NCBI RefSeq assembly: GCF_963576675.1
Contig: NC_088913.1
Span: 85,683,001 to 85,747,000, forward strand
Reading direction: 5' to 3'
Length of the DNA stretch: 64,000 nucleotides
Source of the DNA: Euphorbia lathyris
Taxonomy: Eukaryota; Streptophyta; Magnoliopsida; Malpighiales; Euphorbiaceae
In this document: in pieces, positions 55,023 to 64,000 of the stretch
Layout: each line of letters opens with the position of its first letter
Numbering within the stretch: the stretch's first letter is position 1
The notes under the pieces: generated by a model
Seen by the model: only the letters and a program-made list of their open reading frames with translations
The model's database searches: none
Told to the model about the DNA's origin: nothing
Translations under genes and position numbers: made by a program

Positions 55023-57415
55023 AATCCCCAGATGCAAAGCAGTTCTATCCACACAAAAATTTGACAAAGAATGAGAAAATGATACTTTGAGGAGGGCTAA
55101 TAAAGAAATTTCTATCCACACAAAAATTTGAATGTGATGTCAGGTATTACTTTAATACGTGGAGTTGAGGCAATCAGGAATTTTTGCTTTTGAGCTTTAA
55201 AATATAAATTTCTTTGTTTAATACTAAAAAGATGATTATTCCTCATTCTTTGATTTTTTTCCTTGATGTAGATAGAAATGCTCTGCCTCTGGGAATTCAA
55301 TTTTTGTCCTCCAGACATTTCATGAGGATATGGGTTATCTGATACTTGGATCTACTTTTACTTGTAAATATAAATTTGGTGGGAAGTATTTGGATTTGAG
55401 CATTAGTCTTCTGATTTCTCAGGAATCTTCGAGCTATATGGGTTTTTGAGGTCAAGCAGTTCAAGAATGTCAATTTCTTCTTATTGGTCCAACGGTGTTT
55501 GCGAATTTGGTTTTTGTTTCTTATCTTAATAGATGGGTTCTCTATAAATTTTGACATCGGTTTAGTTTATTTCAGTGCTTGTTTATTTTAGTTTATGGAT
55601 TTCAGCCTCAGATTTCCTTCTTTTTTTTACGCGACTATAACAACATCTGTGGCCTGATCTTGGTACTACCATGATTTTAGGGTTTCTGCTGTTCTAACGG
55701 TATTTGATTCTTTACAAGATTTATCAATTGAAGCTTATGAGCTACTTTTATTGGAAGAATATATGTGATATGGCAGATTCAAATATTCAAGGTTTTTTGC
55801 TTTCTATGTCTTTCGTGGATAAAGCTAATCTCAAACCTAGGAATTCTAATATTTGGGATGAAACCTGGGTTCAAGAATGGTCTAGTGAAGATATCGATAT
55901 TCTAAGAAACCGATTTAATTAACTCCCTAAACAGGGAGCGCCATCCTATTCACTCTTTCTGCATGAATAATAAGAATCTCAAGATTTCTCTGGTTTGATA
56001 TGTGGTGCCAGGTATAACAGAAATACAAGGAGTTCGGGCGATCAGGAAGTTCTCTTTTCATCCTTAAAATATAAATTTTTTTTATCACCCTCCTTAAAGT
56101 ATTGGTTTTCCTCATTCTTTGTCAAATTTTGTGTGTGGATAGAATTGTTCTACATCTGGAGAATTTGATTTTTGTCCTCCGATGATTCGATGAGGATATG
56201 GATTCCGATTGATTAAATGAATAGAAGAGTTTTCTTAGACTTTGATCTTCTTTTACTTCTAAATATAGTTTGGTGGAAAGTATTGGGATTTGAGCTTTGT
56301 CTTCTGATTTCTCAGGAATCCACTGTAAAGCACGGATTCCATCGTCGTCGAGAAGATGGGTGTCCTAGGGGCTCCAATGGATTTAACTAATGACCGAATA
56401 TGGAGCGAGTGATGCCTTCTTTATTTATTTACTTTTTTTTACTGTGTTTGATGAATCACGATTACCCTTCACTCTGGTTGGTTATGTGGTGCCAGGTATC
56501 ATAGAAATACTAGAGTTGGGGCGATCAGGAAGTCTTGCTTTTCAGCCTTAAAATATAAATTTCATCATAGTTTTTACCATTTCTAATTGGTAAACCCTCC
56601 AGGTTGCTTTTTCTCAATCGTCGTCTTGTTGCCTCCTAAATATGATTTTTCCTGATTCTTGACAAAAAGACTTGTGGATAGAACTGCTTTGCATCTGTGG
56701 AATTTGATGTTGGTCCTCCTTTGATGTGGCGGAAAGTATTAGGATTTGAGCCTTAGTCTTCTGATTTTTCAGGAATCTACTGTAAATCAAGGATTCCATC
56801 TGTGTTTAGAAGATAATATAATAACAGATGACCGAACAAGGAACTTCGTACACTTCTTTAATTTTGGCATCCTTTCAGTTTATTTCGATGCCTTATCATT
56901 TTATTTCATATTTTCAGCCTCGGATTTCTTTCTTCTTTTTTTATGCGAGGAGAACAACATCCGTGACTTGATCTTGCTTCTACGATGATTTAAGGGTTCC
57001 TTATCTGCCCTTCTAACGGTATTAGATTCTTCTTTCCAAGATTTAATTGAAGCTTATGAGCTACGTTTATTGAAAGAATATATGAGATATGACAGTTTTG
57101 GAAGTTTATATGGATTTGAATTATCTTACCTCATAATCGACAAATTCAAATAATTCTAATATTTAAACATGGGTCTAAAAATGATCTAGTGAAGATACGG
57201 ATCATTGAAGAAGGGCTCTAAACGTTTTATTTTTATTGTGTTGAATGACATTGGTTCAGGCTTCCAGTATGAAGAATAAGAATCTCTCCGGTTTGATATG
57301 TGGTGTCAGGTATCACAGAAATACATGGTTGGGGTGATTAGCCCTCCTCAAAGTATCATTTCCTCATTCTTTGTCAAATTTCTGTGTGGGTAGAACTGTT
57401 TTGCATCTGGGGATT
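55023..57415. mobile_element. 2.4-kb terminal-inverted-repeat element with internal repeats
   Basis: The ends 55023-55101 and 57337-57415 are inverted copies, 75 of 79 positions matching (AATCCCCAGATGCAAA...GGAGGGCTAAT). Both sides are TA-rich microsatellite, so no target duplication can be read reliably. Inside, a module with TGTGGTGCCAGGTAT, GGGCGATCAGGAAG and CCTTAAAATATAAATTT recurs directly at about 55136, 56007, 56487 and 57299, and a second module (TTCTAACGGTAT...TTGAAGCTTATGAGCTAC) at about 55690 and 57010. No transposase is recognised. It is a non-autonomous DNA element or a fold-back composite; the superfamily is undetermined. Confidence 0.65.
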
Positions 57416-58718
57416 ATATTTATATATATATATATATATAATTGAGGTTAAAAGTAATGATGTGGTGAAGTGCTAATTTTTTTAAAAATATAAGTAAAAA
57501 GAAAATAGTTTTTTTTTAGAATAATAGTGTTGTTTGAAAAATAAAAAATTATTTTAATAAAGTGTGTTGTTAGAAAATTCTATTAAGGAATATGATTTTT
57601 GATTTTTTTTACTATTAATCTCCAAAAAGAAGAACTAATTTCATAAAAGAAAATAAATGAGCGGTGTCGTTTATAGGTAGGCAGAATCCACTTTCTCACA
57701 TACCTCTTACCCATATCGAAAAACCATGAGAAAATATAGAAGATTCATCTCTATAAATAAGCAATACAAGATCTAATCTATCTCACGATTCCACGTGTCT
57801 TTAGCTTGTATCTAAAGGTATAAAAAAATCCTTTTGGATTTTTTTAGAAAAAATTCTTTTAAAGTTTATTATCATTATTTTTTTAAATAACCGAGGTTGT
57901 TTTGATTTTCTGGTACGATACCAGTTTATCGGGTCCCTCCGGTTCTATATGGGTTAATATGCCGTGACTTTTTTGTTTTTTCTTGAGCCAAGTCCTTTTT
58001 TCACTTTTGCTTTTTTTTTCAATTCAATAATTTTTTTCTTAAAAATTTGCGCACAATGCGCTTACATTAAAGAAGAAAGAAAAATTCACACTGGACCAAA
58101 AGTTTCACTACTTTTCAATTCAATGACTTGCTGTGTATTGTTTTTGAAATAAATAACCGAGTGATTTAAATGATTTTTAAATCATAATTAAAGAATATTA
58201 CTTGTTGGAGAACTCTTGTAGTAATTACTTTCATATAACAAATTGATATTTGTTTCTTTTATAAAAAAATATTTATTTCAATAATAAATAGTAATACTTA
58301 TTTTTTAATTAATATTACTTAATAAAATTTACTAGTAATATTTTTGAATAAATTTATATTAATAAAAATTATTAATAAAAAAATTGGATTAAAATAAATA
58401 AAATATATTAGTGGAAGCTATCTTAATTATTATATAAAACAAAATCCATTAAACATCCAATTTCATAAATTTAACTAAAGAATGCCATACATCTAGATTT
58501 CTTGTTTAAAATTAGCAATAATAATTAAAAAATTAACTAAATAAGTAACATTGTGAGATTCTCCAAACACATCCACTCTCTATATAAACAACATACAAAA
58601 TGCAAATTAGTTTTTTTGGACAAAATGCAAATTTAATTTGTGTTATAAAAATAATTGAATAATTTTTATCTCAATAAAGTCAATATTATAAATTTTCGAT
58701 TAAATTTATATCATAAAA
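57416..58718. other. AT-rich intergenic DNA
   Basis: No gene seen. It contains a TA microsatellite (about 57418-57440), a repeat at about 58363-58440 that recurs at about 61047-61130 (ATTAATAAAAAATTGGATTA...CTTAATTATTATATAAAACA), and a repeat at 58608-58690 that recurs at 10983-11066. Confidence 0.5.
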
Positions 58719-60231
58719 CATGGCCGTCTCCAGCATTTTGGAGGCTCTAGGCGTACTGTGTATTTTTTTTCATATCTAAATCTAATACTGTTTTAGAAAT
58801 AATAAATATTAAATAGTAAAATCAATAAATTATTAACTACAATTCAAGTCATATAATAATAACATAAAACTAAGAAATTATTATTCTTCTTGCTTTTGTA
58901 CATGTAAAATCGAGTTTTCTTTTATATATTTAAAATCAAGTTTCTTCTCACTAGTCATGCGAGAAGCAAGCGGACAACAAAGATTAATTTCTGGAAATTA
59001 ATCTTGGACGGCTGAACGCGAACCTAATCGCAAGATTCTATGGAAAGAAAGAGAAGAATTTATTTTCGAGATTAAAAATTGGATGAGTCGCGTATTTATT
59101 ATGAATTACAGGCTTAAATCACTATTTGTACATCGATTGATCCAAGGAATCTTGTCATTTGGCGCTTGATCTATCTAAAATTTTATCATTTGGCCACTGA
59201 ACTATCCCAATTAGTGAAATTTCAATCCAATTTGGATGGAAACTTAATAGAATTGTTGACATATGATGATTTTTTTGATAACTAGACTTGATAAATTTTA
59301 GTTTAGAGATTTGTTTTCTTGTTTTAATCTCATTAATTATTTGGGTAAATCAACTTTAAAACGTACGGCATGTCAAGCCCGTATGTCAAAATATCACCAC
59401 ATATCATAAGGAAACAATTTTATCAAGACTTCATCAGAGTTAAGTGGAATTTAATCAATTTGAATAGTATATAGTCCAAATGTGACCAAATGATAAATTA
59501 GTGGCCAAATATTAAAATTTTAAATAAATCAGAGTCTAAATAACATTTTATATCAAATTACAAATTGTAATTTATAAGTGCATTTCGTCTTGCAATTAAA
59601 AAAATAAAAAATTTAAAAATCACTACAATAACAAAATAATAATTTATACATTATTTCCAAATATGAAAAAAAGTTCCGAAAAAATCAGTATATGTGTTGT
59701 CAAAAGAAAGAAAAAAATAAGAGAAAAAATAAACCAATAAATGTTGATCTAAGGAATCATCAAAATTGAATGAAATTTCATCAATTTAAATAGTTTATGG
59801 TCTAAATGTGATCAAATATTAAAATTTTAAATAAATCAGAGTCTAAATAACATTTTGCACCAAATTACAAATTGTAATTCATAAGTGAATTTCATCTTGT
59901 AATTTATAAAAAAATTAAAAAATTAAAAATAACTACAATAACAAAGTAATAATTTATACATTCGTGTTGTCAAAGAAAGAAAGAAAAAATAAGAGAAAAA
60001 TGTGATAAAAAATGCTAATCTAGGGAATTGAACTCTCACCCTTAAAAACATCTCCACTATATCTTTACCATTCAGCCTAGCAGTATCTTTTGTTATATAA
60101 CTAAATTTATATACCTTTTAACCATAATTTTTTTAATAATTATCAAATTTTAAAAAATTCAGATCGGAGGCCCTCGTAAGTCGGAGGCCCTAGGCGACTG
60201 CCTAGACGGTCTCCCCCTAGAGCCGGCCCTG
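58719..60231. mobile_element. hAT-like non-autonomous DNA element
   Basis: The left end CATGGCCGTCTC and the complement of the right end CAGGGCCGGCTC form short terminal inverted repeats of the CAGGGCC type common in plant hAT-like elements. Flanks CATAAAA (58712-58718) and CATAAAG (60232-60238) look like an imperfect target duplication. GGAGGC(T/C)CTAGGCG occurs near both ends. The 1.5-kb interior has no transposase and holds a tandem duplication of about 0.3 kb. Confidence 0.5.
59440..60020. repeat. Tandem duplication of about 300 bp inside the hAT-like element
   Basis: Two diverged direct copies: about 59440-59756 and 59757-60020. Shared landmarks include AAATCAGAGTCTAAATAACA, CAAATTACAAATTGTAATT and ATAATTTATACATT followed by GTGTTGTCAAA and AAGAAAG tracts. 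Confidence 0.7.
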
Positions 60232-60461
60232 CATAAAGATAATGTAACATTGCTATGACCATGACTTAAGTCATGTTACGTATTATGATGTTTTTGTTAT
60301 GTTATTAGTAGATATTATACCCTTCTTTATGTCTCAGGTCTAGTTATTGATATATTTGTAGTTATATATTAAATGATGCTTGACCAGAGATCAATTTTTT
60401 TAATTTCTTTTAATTGGTTAACCTATGTGAGTTTAGCTAATTGTCAATGGGATTAGAATAG

Positions 60462-61022
60462 CTAATTGTCCTTTATATCCTTGTTATCTTCATCACTTAA
60501 AAGGTAAAGAATCTCAAATCTAACTTTATCTAAAATCCTTTTCAAATCTCTCAATCTTTCCTTTCATCCTCTTCATTTATTTTTTCACTTCGATTGCTTT
60601 TCTTTCCATAAACTTCACTATAATTTTGTTGGATAATTAAACTATTATCTATATAATCACATGTCTTTCCGTTGTAGAATTTTTACCAAAAGTAGTAAGA
60701 GATATATTGTGGAAGCTGTCGAATGAAGTCCATAATTTAGTGCACGTGGGTCTGTGAGCCTTCCATTTTCTGTCAATTCACACGTCCCTTTCATCTTGAG
60801 CCTTTCTGATGTCCAATTGAATACAATAAAAGTGAGCTATATGGATACAATGGGAGTGAACCATATGGAAAGGAAAAAAGTTGAATTGACAAAGAGTGAA
60901 GTTATATCGACAGGAGGTGAAATAAGTTAAGAGATTTGAAAAGGCTTTTAAACAATTAGATTTTTTATTCTTTACGTTTTCACATATAGGATGAAGATGA
61001 TGGGGGTATAAAGGATAATTAG
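60462..61022. mobile_element. MITE-like element with about 95-bp inverted ends
   Basis: The left end (CTAATTGTCCTTTATATCC..TCTTCATC..GTAAAGAAT..CCTTTTCAAATCTCT, 60462-60558) is an imperfect inverted copy of the right end (60931-61022). The size of about 560 bp and absence of coding fit a MITE. TAG-like flanks are too short to define a target duplication. Confidence 0.5.
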
Positions 61023-61269
61023 GTTAAAGCTAAAGGAATAATTTTATATCAATAAAAAATTATTAATAAAAAATTGGATTAAAAGAAAATATATTAATGG
61101 AAAGTATCTTAATTATTATATAAAACAATTTGTAAAACCTTACGCAATATTTTACCAAAACAATGGACCGTCAATGCACCCGAGCAAACCATGTTGTAAA
61201 ATAGTAAAAACTATTTAAACGCCTTGCATATGTGAGCATATCACGTCGGATTTTGAGAAGAAGGTTATC

Positions 61270-61532
61270 ATGAAGAAATTAATTGTTATGGATCTAATTT
61301 GTGGAGTTATTGAACTCAAACTAAGTAAGTGTATTAATTTACTTGTTCGATCTATTAAATTCTTCATTTTTCTTTTTCTTGATAAAGTAATTATATGTTA
61401 TTATGTTAATTAACTTGAATTTATGTATGTTTTTCAGGTTACAAAATTGCTAATTACATTTGCTCAAGACAAGGAATATTAAGATTTCTCATCATATTTA
61501 TGTTTCTACACCTAGCTTTATATATTATGTAA
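61270..61532 (+). CDS. Tentative two-exon micro-ORF, 49 aa
   Basis: Exon 1 (61270-61324) begins MKKLIVMDLICGVIELKL; a donor AA|GTAAGTG follows; the 113-bp AT-rich intron ends TATGTTTTTCAG; exon 2 (61438-61532) reads SYKIANYICSRQG then a hydrophobic end ILRFLIIFMFLHLALYIM and TAA. Joining keeps the phase. The predicted peptide has a Leu/Ile/Phe-rich C-terminal segment of about 17 residues that could enter a membrane. I do not recognise a family. In such AT-rich DNA, consensus splice sites and a short frame can occur by chance, so this is only a candidate. Confidence 0.2.
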
Positions 61533-61676
61533 TTTGATCCATTTTCATGTATTAATTATGGAGAGAAACTTATATATGTTTTTCTTCTTCAATAATATCT
61601 ATAAATCTTCAATAATATCTATCAATCTAAATGCTTTCCTTTTTTTTTTTGTTGTAAATGAGCGATAGGATTGTAA

Positions 61677-61890
61677 ATGAGCCGAACCGAGCTTTGGCAT
61701 GCTGGAGCTCGGCTCGACAGAATTTTAATGAGCTCAAGCCAAGCTTCGTGTTCGGCTCGAGCTCAAATTCTTGTTCGAGCTTGGCTCGTTATTAAGCTCG
61801 ACAGTTCACGAGCTGCTTACAAGCCAGCTCGATTAGCCTCTTGGTGAGCTTGCTCACAAACGGCTCGAACTAATAGCTTAACGAGCCTAA
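61677..61890. repeat. GAGCTCG-rich low-complexity tract
   Basis: Dense degenerate repetition of AGCTCG/GGCTCG/CGAGCC words in both orientations (GAGCCGAACCGAGC, GGAGCTCGGCTCG, CTCGAGCTTGGCTCG). Tracts of this kind are common in plant transposon sub-terminal regions; the parent element is not identifiable here. Confidence 0.6.
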
Positions 61891-62976
61891 AGCTTTAAAA
61901 AAAAAGTTAAGCTAACAGCAGGCCAGCTCAAGAGATAAAAAAAGCCAGCTCATATAGAAAAGATTACATGCGTACAAAGTACATGCACGACTTCTTTTAT
62001 AATACCTATGTTGAGGAGCAGCGCTTTTATAATCATTTTGTTTGACAGTTACTTTAGTTTTGGCGATGTGGGATTCATTGGTATGCTTAGCATTAGCTTC
62101 CGCTTCTCCCACCCACACTCCCACTCCCACATTTATATTAATTTTTTTAAAGACTTCCTTATTTTTATTATTTAAGTGACGAATGTATCATATTTTCGTC
62201 ATATATTTACGCATACAAAACTCTAGCTTTCATTAATTTTAAAAAGAAAACCTAATATAATATCAAAATAAATTAATATTAGAACAGACCATCATCAATA
62301 TATATATAGTTTATGACTTCAAATAATACTTACAACTACTATATCGTTTATGAGTCATCTAATCCGACCAAGTGACCCGTGATGCAAATCCGGTTTGATG
62401 TCCGCACTTTAAGAAAATAGCTCGTTAGCAACTATGTTTAGCGACCGAATTAAAAATGGACGCTAAATTCTATTTCTATCGCCTATATATTTTATCAGTC
62501 TCTACAAAAAAACACAACCCTTCAGAACCACGACTATCTTCTCATCTTCTCTGTGTTTTACCTCAGACCTCCATCCTCCTAAATGACAATTATCTTCTCT
62601 CCTTCTTTTACTTTTCCTTCAGATCTGCTTCTCTTTTCTGCTATTTTTAGACGCCATCTTCCCCGACCTATGCCATGAAGTTAATCGCTCCAAAGCCTTA
62701 TTCTCAAACCTAAACCCTCTCTTTTCAGACCTCACCCAAGCCCTCACAATTCTATAAAGCCTCTGTTACAACCTTCTAAATTAGTAAAAAACTGAACCAG
62801 AGAAGAAAGGGAAAAGGCAGGGAAGAGGGATAAAGAAGAAGGAGAAGAGAATATAGTAAGAGGAGGATTAATCATTTCCTACCTCATATCTTTTCATTGC
62901 ATCTATTTAATAAAGCCAAATAACAGAATTCGTTTACAAGAATGCCAAGTCACTAAGGAATAATCATTGGCAGCTT
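61891..62976. other. AT-rich DNA, no gene recognised
   Basis: No supportable coding region. 62690-62976 may include 3' untranslated or LTR sequence of the chromovirus fragment to the right, because it directly follows its pol stop on the minus strand and contains a pyrimidine-rich leader-like stretch, but no TG...CA boundary could be set. Confidence 0.4.
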
Positions 62977-63817
62977 CTAGATGTAATCCCTCAGCTTGGA
63001 TGGAGGGTGAGTGATTCTGTTGCTTCTTCTTGTAGGAGGATTGTTTGTTGGGCCAGGTTGTGGAATGTGTGGGGTTGAGCTGAGAGTGTCAACGAGGCCC
63101 GTAACATTACCTTCCCCATCAAACAGAACCTAGTCCTCAAGGTTGAAAGTTGGGAAGTCAGCGAGGAAAGTGGTAGTGTCCTCCCAAGTGGCATCAAAAG
63201 CTGGCTGGGATTGCCAATGGACGAGGAATTGAGGTTTGAAACGGGTGTGTTTGCAGATTTTGTGAAAGCCCAAGATGGCAGCTGGGGCAAGGAGGGGTTG
63301 AGACTCAGCAAAATTAGGGGGAAGAGCAATTTGGTGTGATGTAGGGTGACCGTGACAGAGTTTCAAAAGGGAGACATGAAAGACGTTGTGAATTTTGGCG
63401 GTAGGGGGAAGGTCTAGGCGATAGGCAACGGGTCCAATACGATCTATGATAAGAAAGGGGCCAAACTAACGTTTGGCAAGCTTATTGGATTGGCGAAGGG
63501 CAACAGAGGTTTGACGATAGGGTTGCAATTTGACAAATACCCAGTCGCCAATTTGAAAGACTTTATCGGTGCGATGGGAATCAGTCTGGTGTTTCATACG
63601 GAGCTGAGCTCGTTGGAGGTTTGTTTTTAAGGTGGTGATGGTAGAGGTACGGGTGCATAAGAGTTCATCTAAAGATGCGATATTAGAAGAACCCTAGATA
63701 TATTCAGTGAGGGAGGGGGGTGTACGGCCGTAAACGGCTTCAAAGGGGGTCATTTGGATGGCGGAATGCCAAGCTGTGTTGGAGTGCCACTCGGCCAGGG
63801 GAAGGAACTGAACCCAT
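62977..63817 (-). pseudogene. Chromovirus (Ty3/gypsy) integrase C-terminus and chromodomain
   Basis: In element order the frame begins inside integrase (WVQFLPLAEWHSNTAWHSA, MTPFEAVYGRTPPSL), then the post-integrase region (FQIGDWVFVKLQPYRQTS, FGPFLIIDRIGPVAYRLDLP, HNVFHVSLLK) and a chromodomain (FLVHWQSQPAFDATWED), ending SNRITHPPSKLRDYI at TAG complement 62977-62979. Stops interrupt it near 63690, 63467 and 63130. The chromodomain, thought to direct integration to heterochromatin, identifies a chromovirus. Everything upstream of this part of integrase is cut off by the LTR that starts at 63818. Confidence 0.8.
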
Positions 63818-64000
63818 TGTTGGTCCCGTATAACGTGACAAGGTTAGTTCCAAGGGGGGGATAGGAACTATTTAAAATTTTGTCCGTTAAGGCTAACTTC
63901 TTTATTTGAGAAAAGGTTTACACAGCGGCGCTAAGTAGATTTAAGACACAAGCTTAGTCAACTGGTGACTAAGTCTGCTTCTTTCCTTGAGTCAGGAGAT
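63818..64000 (-). repeat. Partial Sirevirus-like LTR at the right edge
   Basis: Begins TGTTGGTCCC on the plus strand, the complement of the GGGACCAACA terminus of the Sirevirus LTR, and goes on with recognisable but diverged sequence (GTTAGTTCCAAGGGGGG, GTCAACTGGTGACTAAG). It cuts the chromovirus integrase frame at 63817, so it is a younger insertion of a related but different Sirevirus family in minus orientation. The rest lies outside the window. Confidence 0.75.

Noticed and set aside
62440..62475. CACTA-type sub-terminal repeat (TAGCGACCGAATT, GGACGCTAAATTC)
   Set aside because: The words resemble sub-terminal repeats of CACTA elements, but no CACTA terminus or second copy is found nearby.

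Overview
This 64 kb window is repeat-dense plant nuclear DNA, most likely from a eudicot; I cannot narrow the species. The evidence is the element content: Athila-type Ty3/gypsy elements primed by tRNA-Asp, Ty1/copia elements primed by initiator tRNA-Met (one of them Sirevirus-like with a third ORF), a plant L1-type LINE with a C-terminal RNase H, a chromovirus fragment, and short inverted-repeat DNA elements in AT-rich filler. I found no convincing conserved host gene, rRNA or tRNA gene. Almost every coding region is broken by stops or frameshifts.

Layout. 1-2372: 5' end of an Athila-like element X (minus strand) inserted in the gag of Athila-like element Y (2373-8810, plus strand). Y has no pol, only a gag remnant, one extra ORF and a 3' LTR. 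Y in turn interrupts a LINE whose 3' half is at 8811-10975. A second LINE scrap (11209-11295) abuts a Ty1/copia array on the minus strand: LTR a - element alpha (11296-16679), fused to beta0 (16680-20092), LTR b (20093-21912), beta1 internal region (21913-39242, split by gypsy element G), LTR c (39243-41066), beta2 (41067-42325 and 54163-54684, split by a Sirevirus). LTRs b and c are each shared by two neighbouring internal regions. Element G (25545-37182) has 1290-bp LTRs and TSD GTCAT. The Sirevirus (42326-54162) has 1.43-kb LTRs and TSD ATTTG. 54685-62900 is AT-rich and holds a 2.4-kb inverted-repeat element, a hAT-like element, a MITE-like element and a tentative two-exon micro-ORF. 62977-63817 is a broken chromovirus pol fragment, cut by a Sirevirus-like LTR that runs off the right edge.

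Main unexplained signal. X and Y carry arrays of family-specific 13-bp near-palindromes (GTCTCGNCGAGAC in X, TACGCGGGGCGTA in Y) placed in pairs about 20-21 bp apart, two DNA helical turns, in both LTR and untranslated regions. In Y the pairs are inverted around the extra ORF and direct in the LTR. The Sirevirus shows a different scheme: GCTGA/TCAGC words enriched about 4-6 fold across LTR, gag, pol and third ORF. All three elements with an extra ORF downstream (Y, G, Sirevirus), although from gypsy and copia, appear to share one N-terminal domain in it. A testable idea is that this domain defines element-encoded proteins acting on element-specific DNA or RNA motifs. This is inference, not shown by the sequence.
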